A DNA stretch of 6,841 bases from GCA-2686765 sp036012725 (lineage in GTDB: Bacteria; Pseudomonadota; Alphaproteobacteria; Rhodospirillales; 2-02-FULL-58-16): NCBI GenBank assembly GCA_036012725.1, contig DASCPW010000109.1, positions 1 to 6,841 on the forward strand. The letters run 5' to 3'. Positions 1 through 6,164 of this stretch are shown in pieces. Each line of letters begins with the position of its first letter. Within the stretch, counting starts at the first letter, position 1. Under the pieces are notes generated by a model, which was not told the DNA's origin, made no database searches, and saw nothing but the letters and a program-made list of their open reading frames with translations. The translations under genes and the position numbers were made by a program.

Positions 1-1068
1 CCTAGCTATGCAGGGATAACGATTGTCTTCAAGAGGGTGTGAGCATTGGCCTAGGCACATGCGACATTCCATATCGTGGTATAGAAAACACACATTCTTT
101 GGGATCATGCGTTCATCATATGGGATGCTGTCAATAACATGGGCTGCCGATGCTAGGCAGATGGTCGGCGTGCCACATAAAGTGGCTAGATGCATCACAG
201 AGGTATCGATTGAAATTACAAGCTTGGTTGCTTGCAAGGTTGATGCCCTATATTCAAAAGAGCACATATCTACGTACACACGGGCATCGTCTAACAGCAT
301 CTTAAATTCGGGATTTGTTGTCAAATCTTCTGGGCCGCAAGACAGGGCAATATCGCAATCCAAGGGAAGGATTTCTAAAATTTCCTGAAATATTTTCACA
401 CTATATTGGCGTTCTTTGACAGCTGAAAACGGATGCAACATAAAAAGGTCACGTTCCAGATGTGCTGGTGGTGGCAAGGCCGCCTTGGGCAGAGATGCCT
501 TCGGTACCGGTTGCACGTCGCCGCAAATTTCATTGGCCAAATGCCACCAGCGAATAAGACGGTGTTCCATGTGGTCCGGTACTTCGATCAGAGGGTCATA
601 CTGTTTGATGTTGCGCTTAAGAAGTGTATCGTATTTTGGCCAACTACGTGGGTATAAAGCAAATTTCTGCGGGGCAAGCGTTGCACGTACGATAACGTCA
701 TCAATCAGCGGATGACGAAGATGGTCGGTGCTCACTGCTATGCGTAGGTTCAATGCATGCATCTTTCTGCACACAGTACGCCGATAAGTCAGGTTTTTAA
801 TAAAATGTGGATAGTCAATAGAGTGGATTTGAATATCTTTTGGAAATAGGAAAGCGACCTGGCTACAATCCTGGCGGATAACCAAATGAAGCTGTTCATT
901 TGGTAACAGCAGAGTTTGAAAACGCAGAATTATCAGACGAAACAATAGAGTGTCGCCAATTCCTCCACTGGAAATCAGAAGGACCCCATTACGTCCTTCG
1001 CTAAATGCAGTGGATTTTGAGCGCCATATGTCAAAGCGGTCGATCAAATTGGTTAAGGTTTGTCCCAT
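1..1068 (-). CDS. Glycosyltransferase family 9 (heptosyltransferase-like) protein, partial, 3' end outside the window
   Basis: The reverse strand is open without a stop from an ATG at 1068-1066 to base 1, giving 356 residues and continuing past the edge. Seen: an N-terminal glycine-rich turn GGIGDTLLFRLIILR (about residues 35-49), a mid-protein HPFSAVKERQY (212-222), and a C-terminal DTSVMHLATLCGTPTICL (288-305). The last matches the GT9 signature D-S-x-x-M-H-L-A-x-x-x-G-T-P-x-x-x-L, with T for the usual S/G after D. A cysteine cluster C335, C338, C342, C353 follows, as near the end of many GT9 proteins, so probably only a few tens of residues are missing. GT9 enzymes transfer heptose or related sugars from nucleotide sugars to the LPS core or other glycans at the cytoplasmic face; the acceptor here cannot be told. 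The start is the only in-frame ATG near the N-terminus, with TGA 42-44 bases upstream of it, but no strong ribosome binding site is seen. The gene is AT-richer than its neighbours and uses TTA, CTA and ATA codons freely, suggesting transfer. Confidence 0.85.
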   Translation of the reverse strand, partial: MGQTLTNLIDRFDIWRSKSTAFSEGRNGVLLISSGGIGDTLLFRLIILRFQTLLLPNEQLHLVIRQDCSQVAFLFPKDIQIHSIDYPHFIKNLTYRRTVCRKMHALNLRIAVSTDHLRHPLIDDVIVRATLAPQKFALYPRSWPKYDTLLKRNIKQYDPLIEVPDHMEHRLIRWWHLANEICGDVQPVPKASLPKAALPPPAHLERDLFMLHPFSAVKERQYSVKIFQEILEILPLDCDIALSCGPEDLTTNPEFKMLLDDARVYVDMCSFEYRASTLQATKLVISIDTSVMHLATLCGTPTICLASAAHVIDSIPYDERMIPKNVCFLYHDMECRMCLGQCSHPLEDNRYPCIAR

Positions 1069-1140
1069 TATTGTGCTGTTTTTAATACGCCTGAGAATTA
1101 ACCGTCGTCACGTCTTTCGACTTATATAAATAAAATTGTA

Positions 1141-1254
1141 ATGGTAGCCGAGTTGAAAAAATACGCCAAGGGCCTCTACTTGTTGCTGGAAGTGATGAAA
1201 AGCAGCATCACCCGTAAACATTATCAGCCGCGCACTTTGCCAACCATTGATTAG
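1141..1254 (+). CDS. Possible small ORF or gene remnant, 37 aa
   Basis: ATG at 1141 opens a 37-codon frame ending in TAG at 1252-1254: it begins MVAELKKYAKGLYLLLEVMK and ends SSITRKHYQPRTLPTID. Its stop overlaps a TTG at 1247 in the next frame and lies 16 bases before the ATG at 1271 that probably starts the membrane glycosyltransferase, so it could act as a translationally coupled leader. No Shine-Dalgarno sequence precedes it; the upstream bases are AT-rich (TATATAAATAAAATTGTA). The pattern 'KKYxKGLxLLLxxM' followed by a basic, YP-like stretch loosely recalls the N-terminus of NuoI-type ferredoxin subunits, so a truncated remnant is possible, but the similarity is weak and from memory. It may also be chance. 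Confidence 0.25.
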   Translation: MVAELKKYAKGLYLLLEVMKSSITRKHYQPRTLPTID

Positions 1255-1270
1255 TTCTCACAACGCACCC

Positions 1271-2752
1271 ATGGTGGACATCCTCAGCCGACACGGCACC
1301 AAGTTGGCCGTTTTTACGGCGCTGCTGGCCATTGCCATGATCGCCGTCATCGCCGGGCTATATCTTGCCTATCCGGGCTATGCCGACCACACCGAACCCA
1401 GCGTCGCGGCGCTTTCCTGGCGTCTACTCGAGGGCCATCCCGTCTATCACGGTCTCGAGGCCCCGGACCGGACCGGCATCCCTTACGGACCCCTGTCCTA
1501 CGGCATTCATGCCGTGATCTTCGCTCTTTTCGGCGGTTCCTTGGCGACAGGAAAACTGGCTGGGTTGGCGGCCGCTATATCCGCGCCCTTGTTTTTCCTC
1601 ATTGGCTGGCGGTGCTGGGGACTGGTTTACGCTTCGGCGGCGAGCCTTCTCGCCTCGGGCTTTGTCTTGCTGCTGATACCATTTTCCATTTGGAACCGGC
1701 CGGACCCTTTCATTGTCCTTTTCGTCGTCATCGCGCTCTGGGTAATGAGCTCGGCGGATAGGGAAAAGCCGGAATGGACAAGGACGCTGATCATCGCCAT
1801 TGCCGGCGGGATGGCGGTAAGCCTCAAAGTTCACGCCGGCATCTATTTTGTCCCGATCGCGTTTTTGCATTGTTATGGCCGGGGATTCACCCACTTCTTT
1901 TCCTTATGCCTTGCCGGCGCGGCGGTGGCTTTGGCGCCTTTCGCCTTTTCTGCCTTCTCGCTTGCCGATTATACGGTGTGGTTTTCCCTGCAGGCGGCGG
2001 GCAAGGCCTTTTCCCCGGAAGCATACGGTCCGGTCTTGAAAAAAGCGCTTCTCTACCTGATTCCGGCGCTGGTCTTCTTTCCAGCTCTGAAATCAACCGG
2101 CAAGGGAGAAAAAATCTACTTCTTGTCCTATATTGCCGGTATTTTGGTGTTAATTCCCTTGGCGGCGAGACCGGGCGGCGGGCACTATTACCTCTATCCT
2201 TTTTTCCCCCTGGCCATAGATATGACGCTGCGCTTCTCCGGCAACAGCCGTTACAAACGTTTTTCCACCACCATCTTGCTGGTGGCGGCGGTGTTTGTTC
2301 TGATGCTTTCGGTGCCCGTTCAGAAGCGGTTTCTGCGTAACCTGGACTGGCCCCTGGCGGCGAGCATCAATGCCGAAGTCAAAGACATCATCACCCGCTT
2401 TTCCGGCAAAACGATAGAGATGGGATATGGCGAAAAAACAGCCGGCGGGGCCAGTTACGACCTGACCTACTACAAGTCCTTGCTGGTCATGGCCGGCAAT
2501 CCTTACAGCCTGGACGCCACGGTTGGTGCCGAGATGCTGAAACTGAGCATCGCCTTTCCCGAAGCCGCCATCGAGCGCATCCGCGCCTGTAAGACCGACC
2601 TGTGGCTGGTGCCGAAGGATGAGGCCCCCTTCGCCATGTGGAGTTATTACGGTGAACCAGCCTTTCCCGAAGTTTTTCGCCAAACCTTCCTTGACGCCTA
2701 CAAGAAAAGTACTTCGTTCACCTATTTCGATATTTGGGTTTGCCGCGAATAA
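1271..2752 (+). CDS. Polytopic membrane glycosyltransferase, GT-C fold, GT39/PMT-like
   Basis: The frame runs to TAA at 2750-2752. From the ATG at 1271 the protein has 493 residues; an in-frame TTG at 1247 would add eight. Neither start has a clear ribosome binding site; the ATG is preferred because it sits just ahead of the first membrane helix (LAVFTALLAIAMIAVIAGLYL). Numbering from the TTG, the first outer loop carries the acidic motif DHTEPS (47-52), followed by LLEGHPVYH (60-68) and YGPLSYG (80-86). This arrangement, an early periplasmic Asp/Glu pair and a 'YGPL' segment, is typical of GT-C enzymes that use polyprenyl-phosphate sugars. About ten hydrophobic stretches follow, with NRPDPF (140-145), SLKVHAG (192-198) and PGGGHYYLYPFFP (309-321) between them. 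From about residue 360 to the end lies a soluble, presumably periplasmic domain ending in FDIWVCRE. Likely role: transfer of a sugar to a glycan, lipid or protein at the outer face of the inner membrane. The donor and acceptor are unknown. It diverges from the GT9 gene, which fits a glycan locus. Confidence 0.8.
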   Translation: MVDILSRHGTKLAVFTALLAIAMIAVIAGLYLAYPGYADHTEPSVAALSWRLLEGHPVYHGLEAPDRTGIPYGPLSYGIHAVIFALFGGSLATGKLAGLAAAISAPLFFLIGWRCWGLVYASAASLLASGFVLLLIPFSIWNRPDPFIVLFVVIALWVMSSADREKPEWTRTLIIAIAGGMAVSLKVHAGIYFVPIAFLHCYGRGFTHFFSLCLAGAAVALAPFAFSAFSLADYTVWFSLQAAGKAFSPEAYGPVLKKALLYLIPALVFFPALKSTGKGEKIYFLSYIAGILVLIPLAARPGGGHYYLYPFFPLAIDMTLRFSGNSRYKRFSTTILLVAAVFVLMLSVPVQKRFLRNLDWPLAASINAEVKDIITRFSGKTIEMGYGEKTAGGASYDLTYYKSLLVMAGNPYSLDATVGAEMLKLSIAFPEAAIERIRACKTDLWLVPKDEAPFAMWSYYGEPAFPEVFRQTFLDAYKKSTSFTYFDIWVCRE

Positions 2753-2801
2753 TGGCGCGCCGCAACTTTAATTCAAGACAACAATTCCGCTGGCACTTAC
2801 T

Positions 2802-2951
2802 TTAATTGATCAAATCTTTGTGGGCGCTTGTTGGAACCTTACCGATGTCCACGGCAACCGTTGCCATGACGAGGATCAGGGCAAAGATACGATGGTAGTC
2901 CTTGACTGTCGCCAATTTGACTTTGCTATCAGGCAATTTTCCACCCCTCAT
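2802..2951 (-). CDS. Possible small membrane protein, 49 aa
   Basis: On the minus strand an ATG at 2951-2949 is preceded by TAAGGCGTAACC, placing AAGG seven bases before the start, a good Shine-Dalgarno spacing. The frame ends in TAA at 2804-2802. The product begins MRGGKLPDSKVKLATVKDYH, a basic hydrophilic stretch, followed by one hydrophobic segment IFALILVMATVAVDIG (residues 22-37) and a polar tail KVPTSAHKDLIN. This is the layout of a small single-pass or membrane-associated protein with the positive end inside. It lies alone between two convergent genes, and codon choice is neutral. I recognise no family. It could be a chance frame. Confidence 0.3.
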   Translation of the reverse strand: MRGGKLPDSKVKLATVKDYHRIFALILVMATVAVDIGKVPTSAHKDLIN

Positions 2952-3001
2952 GGTTACGCCTTACATCCCTGAAAGCTGATTGACAAAAGCCTAATAGCAG
3001 A

Positions 3002-3085
3002 AAAATAGCTTGGCTAGGTAATGTCAGTTTGTGGCTATTTTCCGCCCTTTCAGAGGGCACGGCTATACGACTGCTTTCAGGCAGT
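3002..3085. repeat. Cluster of three inverted repeats, possible bidirectional terminator or intergenic repeat element
   Basis: Three stems follow each other: AAAATAGC (3002-3009) with GCTATTTT (3034-3041); GCCCT (3044-3048) with AGGGC (3054-3058) around the loop TTCAG; and ACTGC (3070-3074) with GCAGT (3081-3085) around TTTCAG. All stems are perfect. The last two share the sequence TTTCAG across or in their loops, 27 bases apart. The first stem ends in TTTT on both strands, so it could stop transcription from either convergent gene. Alternatively the block is a copy of a dispersed palindromic element or part of a small RNA. Direct sequence supports the stems; the function is inference. Confidence 0.4.
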
Positions 3086-3178
3086 AAACGGACATCGGGG
3101 CGGCAAGCCATCGTCTAATTACGGGGCATCATTTATGAGTACTTGACCTTCAACAAAACCGCCTACACCCCGCCGGCC

Positions 3179-4036
3179 TCACTCCGCCCTCAAATCAAGC
3201 CCGATGTCGGCGGCCGGGGCGGAGCTGGTGATCCGCCCGGCGGAGATGAAATCGACACCCGTCTCGGCGATGGCGCGGACGGTCTCCATGGTCACTCCGC
3301 CGGAGGCCTCCAGTTGGGCCCGGCCGGCGGTTACTTCCACGGCCCGGCGCAAGGTGGCCAGATCCATGTTGTCTAAAAGCAGGCGCTCGGCGCCGGCGGC
3401 GAGCGCTTCTTCGACTTGGCCCAAAGTGTCGCATTCCACTTCGATGGATTTAAGGCCCTCGGCCTTAGCGCGCCGCACCGCCTCGGTGACGCTTCCCGAG
3501 ACGGCAATGTGGTTGTCCTTGATCAGGACGCCATCATCCAGCCTCAGGCGGTGGTTGCGCGCGCCGCCGAGGGTAGTGGCGTATTTGGCCAGTGCCCTTA
3601 AGCCCGGAACCGTTTTGCGGGTGTCCAGGAGGACGGCGGGCGTCCCGGCGATGGCTTCCGAGTAGGCGCGGCTCAGGGTGGCGATGCCGCTCAAATGCTG
3701 GACGATGTTCAAGGCCGTCCGTTCGGCCGCCAGCAGGCCCAGGGCCGGACCTTCGAAGCGGGCCAATACGCTCCCCGCCTTGGCGGCGGTGCCGTCCGGG
3801 GCCGCGATGGTGATATGGGCCTCGGGGGCCAGGCGGTGGAATACCCGGGCGGCGATGTCAATGCCGGCGACGACGATGTCCTGGCGCGTCGTCATGGCCA
3901 GCTTGACGGCGGCGCCCTCCGGGATGACGGCGTCGGACGTGATATCGCCAGATCCTAAATCCTCGGCCAGGGCGCGGTCGATGAAACGGCCGAGGGCGTC
4001 GGCGTCAAGAGCCATGGTGGAGCGAGGCGAGCTCAC
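3179..4036 (-). CDS. nadC: Nicotinate-nucleotide pyrophosphorylase, carboxylating (quinolinate phosphoribosyltransferase)
   Basis: NadC converts quinolinate and PRPP to nicotinate mononucleotide, CO2 and pyrophosphate in the cytoplasm, the step where de novo synthesis joins the rest of NAD metabolism. The 285-residue length is normal. Visible motifs: EDLGSGDIT (25-33), AERTALNIVQHLSGIAT (104-120), DTRKTVPGLRALAKYA (138-153), NHRLRLDDGVLIKDNHI (161-177) with the catalytic-region K173, IEVE (198-201), LLLDN (219-223) and EASGG (243-247). The C-terminus, ISAGRITSSAPAADIGLDL, has GRIT where many homologues have a GxLTHS form; I associate this with alphaproteobacteria. The start shown is a GTG whose last bases overlap the nadA stop (GTGA), implying translational coupling. 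An ATG seven codons in (4015-4013) also fits the family, since it leaves MALDADALGRFID before the conserved EDLG. Neither start has a clear Shine-Dalgarno sequence. Confidence 0.96.
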   Translation of the reverse strand: MSSPRSTMALDADALGRFIDRALAEDLGSGDITSDAVIPEGAAVKLAMTTRQDIVVAGIDIAARVFHRLAPEAHITIAAPDGTAAKAGSVLARFEGPALGLLAAERTALNIVQHLSGIATLSRAYSEAIAGTPAVLLDTRKTVPGLRALAKYATTLGGARNHRLRLDDGVLIKDNHIAVSGSVTEAVRRAKAEGLKSIEVECDTLGQVEEALAAGAERLLLDNMDLATLRRAVEVTAGRAQLEASGGVTMETVRAIAETGVDFISAGRITSSAPAADIGLDLRAE

Positions 4037-5052
4037 TCGGCGGCTTGCGCCGGCACCGCGCCCGCCGGCGGCGACATCTCCAACATCCGTTGCAACGGGT
4101 GTAAGGCGGCCAGGCGCAGGTCCTCGGCAATTTCCACCCGGGGCGCCATGTTGACCATGGCCAGGTAGAGTTTTTCGATGGTGTTCAACTCCATGAACGG
4201 GCAGTTGGAGCAGTTGCAGCCGCCGTCGGCGCCGGGCGCCGGGATGAAGGTCTTGCCGGGCGCCGCCTTTTTCATCTGGTGGATGATATGGGGCTCGGTG
4301 GCGATGATGAATTTCCGGCTCGGATCATTGACCACGAAATCAAGGATCGAGCGCGTCGATCCCACATGGTCGGCATGTCTCAAGATGCCGTCGTGACATT
4401 CGGGATGGGCGCTGACCAGGGCATCCGGATGCTCGACCTTGAGCTTCACCAACTGGCGCTCCGAGAACTGGTCGTGGACGATGCAGGTGCCCGGCCAAAG
4501 GGTCATCTCGCGGCCGGTCTTGCGCGCCAGGTAGCCGCCGAGATGGCGGTCCGGCGCGAAAAGAATGGGCTGGTCAGCCGGCAACTGGGAGATGATATCC
4601 TCGACGTTGGACGAAGTGACGATGATGTCGGAATAGGCCTTCACCTGGGCCGAGCAGTTGATGTAGGTGAGCGCCAGATGGCCGGGATGGGCGTCGCGGA
4701 AACGGCGGAAGGCGTCGGGCTGGCAGGCTTCCTCGAGCGAGCAGCCGGCCTCGGCGTCGGGCAAAAGGACGGTCTTTTGGGGGCTCACGATCTTTGCCAC
4801 CTCGGCCATGAAACGAACCCCGCAAAAGACGATCACCTCGGCGTCGGTGGCCGCCGCCCGCCTGGAGAGATCCAGCGAATCGCCGACGAAATCGGCCAGG
4901 TCCTGGATTTCCCCGTCCTGATAATAATGAGCCAGGATGACGGCGTTTTTTTTACGCCGCAGGCGTTCGATTTCGGCCCATGGATCGAGGAAGGGATCAA
5001 GGTCCGCTTCGCTCTTGGCGCCGCCAGCCGGCGGGATCACGGTGTTGGTCAA
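4033..5052 (-). CDS. nadA: Quinolinate synthase A, 4Fe-4S enzyme
   Basis: NadA condenses iminoaspartate with dihydroxyacetone phosphate to quinolinate in the cytoplasm, using an oxygen-sensitive 4Fe-4S cluster. The protein has 339 residues, usual for the family. Seen: KKNAVILAHYYQDGEIQDLADFVGDSL (34-60), VIVFCGVRFMAEVAKI (73-88), PDAEAGCSLEEAC (98-110), YINCSAQVKAYSDIIVTSSN (130-149), WPGTCIVH (186-193), SAHPEC (214-219), and GGCNCSNCPFM (277-287). By comparison with known NadA proteins the cluster ligands are most likely C104, C190 and C284. The start is a TTG at 5052-5050, preceded by GGAG seven bases upstream on the minus strand (5063-5060); a GTG four codons later has no such site. The gene overlaps nadC by the GTGA arrangement. 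No nadB or aspartate dehydrogenase gene is adjacent, so the iminoaspartate supply must be encoded elsewhere. Confidence 0.97.
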   Translation of the reverse strand: MTNTVIPPAGGAKSEADLDPFLDPWAEIERLRRKKNAVILAHYYQDGEIQDLADFVGDSLDLSRRAAATDAEVIVFCGVRFMAEVAKIVSPQKTVLLPDAEAGCSLEEACQPDAFRRFRDAHPGHLALTYINCSAQVKAYSDIIVTSSNVEDIISQLPADQPILFAPDRHLGGYLARKTGREMTLWPGTCIVHDQFSERQLVKLKVEHPDALVSAHPECHDGILRHADHVGSTRSILDFVVNDPSRKFIIATEPHIIHQMKKAAPGKTFIPAPGADGGCNCSNCPFMELNTIEKLYLAMVNMAPRVEIAEDLRLAALHPLQRMLEMSPPAGAVPAQAAE

Positions 5053-5086
5053 CGATTTTCTCCATCTTTTTATCCGGCCCCCGTCA

Positions 5087-5114
5087 GGAGCCGGAATTGG
5101 AACTCCACATTATA
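5087..5114 (-). promoter_or_regulatory. Candidate nadA promoter -10 box with adjacent palindrome (possible operator)
   Basis: On the minus strand a perfect TATAAT lies at 5114-5109, about 60 bases before the nadA TTG. No good -35 hexamer is found at 16-18 bases, so an activator or a degenerate -35 would be needed. Immediately downstream, where transcription would start, is a gapped palindrome GGAG-N4-AATT-N4-CTCC (5087-5106). A repressor bound there would block initiation. It does not resemble the TGTTTA-type site of enterobacterial NadR as I know it. The hexamer and palindrome are seen; their function is inferred. Confidence 0.35.
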
Positions 5115-5268
5115 GATTTAGTGCCGACGACCCCCGTGCCGCAAGTTCCCATTATCTTAAGGCAAATACGGATGGATTGGAATCGCCAAGAGCGATCCGC
5201 TCCAGGGCTCAAATCCGGCAAGGTTGCTCTTCGCGAGACCCCTATGGGAGGGCACCTGCCGTGGCTCT

Positions 5269-5297
5269 TTGCACTGTCCTCGTAAAACCGCTAAATT
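5269..5297 (+). promoter_or_regulatory. Weak candidate promoter for the desaturase operon
   Basis: TTGCAC (5269-5274) and TAAATT (5292-5297) are separated by exactly 17 bases. They match the sigma-70 consensus at about 3 of 6 and 4 of 6 positions. Transcription would start near 5304, just ahead of the GGAGAG at 5308-5313. That placement fits a start codon at 5322 better than the ATG at 5379, but the hexamers are weak. Confidence 0.22.
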
Positions 5298-5362
5298 CAT
5301 TGTCTTTGGAGAGCCAAGACCATAACGAATTTTCTTCTCGGCAATGAAACGGCGATCCGGCT

Positions 5363-5383
5363 AGCATGCTTTTTCGGCATGCT
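5363..5383 (+). repeat. Perfect 7-bp inverted repeat covering the first ATG of the desaturase
   Basis: AGCATGC (5363-5369) and GCATGCT (5377-5383) are exact inverted repeats around a 7-base loop TTTTTCG. The stem can be lengthened by a T-G and a C-G pair on the outside. The ATG at 5379-5381 lies in the right arm, so in RNA it would be paired. This either argues that the ATG is not the real start, or points to structural control of translation. Confidence 0.5.
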
Positions 5384-6161
5384 GGCCTTAATGATGGTCT
5401 TGGAGCTGACCGCGCCCAGGCGGGCCTTGAGCCAATCCCGGGCCGTTCGCTGGTATGCGAATTTAGGCATCGTCGCCTTGAACACGGCCCTGCTGCGCCT
5501 TGTCTTTCCGATCGCCGGCGTCGGCCTGGCGATGCTCACCGCCGATCGGGGCTGGGGGCTTTTCAACAACCTTGCCGTTCCCTATTGGCTGGCCGTCGGC
5601 GCCTCGGTGGCGATCCTTGATCTCGCCATTTACCTGCAACACGTCATGGTCCACGCGGTGCCCTTGCTGTGGCGGTTGCACCGCATGCACCATGCCGACC
5701 AGGATATCGACGTGACCACGGGGGCGCGCTTCCACCCCCTGGAGATCGTCTTGTCGATGGCCATCAAGATGGCGGTGATCACGGCCCTTGGCCCGCCCGC
5801 CGTGGCGGTGATGATCTTCGAGGTGTTGCTCAACGCCACCGCCATGTTCAACCATGCCAACTTCCGTCTCCCCTTGGGCCTTGACCGTTGTCTCAGGCTG
5901 TTAGTGGTGACGCCGGACATGCACCGGGTTCACCATTCGCTTCTGGTCCAAGAGACCAACTCCAACTTCGGCTTCAACCTGCCCTGGTGGGACCGTCTTT
6001 TGGGAACCTACCGCGGCCAACCAGAAAAAGGACATCAGGGGATGACCATCGGCATCGACCTGTTTCGCGATCCGGGCACCCAGCACCTGCACCGGATGCT
6101 AGCGCAGCCTTTTCGGGAGGAGACCGGAGACTACGCCATCAACCGCCGGAACCGGGATTGA
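5379..6161 (+). CDS. Sterol desaturase / fatty acid hydroxylase superfamily membrane protein
   Basis: This is a membrane di-iron oxygenase of the fatty acid hydroxylase superfamily (PF04116 type), 260 residues from the ATG. The histidine set is complete (numbered from this ATG): HVMVH (88-92, HxxxH), HRMHH (101-105, HxxHH), RFHP (117-120), NHAN (158-161) and HRVHH (182-186, HxxHH), followed by the conserved tail ETNSNFGFNLPWWDRLLGTY (192-211). Hydrophobic segments lie at about 1-10, 30-52, 68-85 and 121-155. Such enzymes hydroxylate or desaturate lipids, sterols or carotenoid-like molecules; the substrate cannot be told. The N-terminus is doubtful: the same frame is open upstream from 5295 and encodes TNFLLGNETAIRLACFFG, which looks like the missing start of the family, yet contains no ATG, GTG or TTG. 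An ATA at 5322 preceded by GGAGAG (5308-5313) would give 279 residues. The gene diverges from nadA and is followed after 3 bases by an unrecognised gene. Confidence 0.9.
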   Translation: MLALMMVLELTAPRRALSQSRAVRWYANLGIVALNTALLRLVFPIAGVGLAMLTADRGWGLFNNLAVPYWLAVGASVAILDLAIYLQHVMVHAVPLLWRLHRMHHADQDIDVTTGARFHPLEIVLSMAIKMAVITALGPPAVAVMIFEVLLNATAMFNHANFRLPLGLDRCLRLLVVTPDMHRVHHSLLVQETNSNFGFNLPWWDRLLGTYRGQPEKGHQGMTIGIDLFRDPGTQHLHRMLAQPFREETGDYAINRRNRD

Positions 6162-6164
6162 GAA

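Larger units (their letters stand above)
2753..3178. other. Intergenic region between convergent genes, no confident gene
   Basis: About 430 bases separate the end of the membrane glycosyltransferase from the end of nadC. The stretch is AT-richer than the flanking genes. It contains a possible 49-codon minus-strand frame at its left, a 13-base near-palindrome GGCAACcGTTGCC (2853-2865) inside that frame, a 9-base direct repeat ACTTTAATT (2765-2773 and 2799-2807), and three consecutive hairpins (3002-3085). A 60-codon minus-strand frame at 2929-3111 lacks a ribosome binding site and overlaps the hairpins, so I do not call it. No transposase remnant or tRNA is recognisable. Confidence 0.6.

Noticed and set aside
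23..715. Plus-strand frames in the first 715 bases
   Set aside because: They lie opposite the continuous GT9 frame on the minus strand and show no protein-like features.
2853..2865. Near-palindrome GGCAACcGTTGCC
   Set aside because: Isolated, single copy in the window, and inside a possible coding frame; no reason to call an operator.
2929..3111. 60-codon minus-strand frame in the intergenic region
   Set aside because: No ribosome binding site, Arg/Ser-rich odd composition, and it runs through the hairpin cluster and overlaps the better-supported 49-codon frame.
4279..5115. 278-codon plus-strand frame across nadA
   Set aside because: It is the antisense of the well-conserved nadA; such long shadows are common in GC-rich genes.
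5182..5196. Small inverted repeat ATCGC-CAAGA-GCGAT upstream of the desaturase
   Set aside because: Only 5 bp with no T-run or link to a start; expected by chance in this base composition.
5172..5285. 37-codon plus-strand frame with AAGG nine bases before its ATG, in the nadA-desaturase gap
   Set aside because: Spacing is long, composition neutral, no recognisable feature in the peptide, and it would sit over the candidate promoter of the desaturase.
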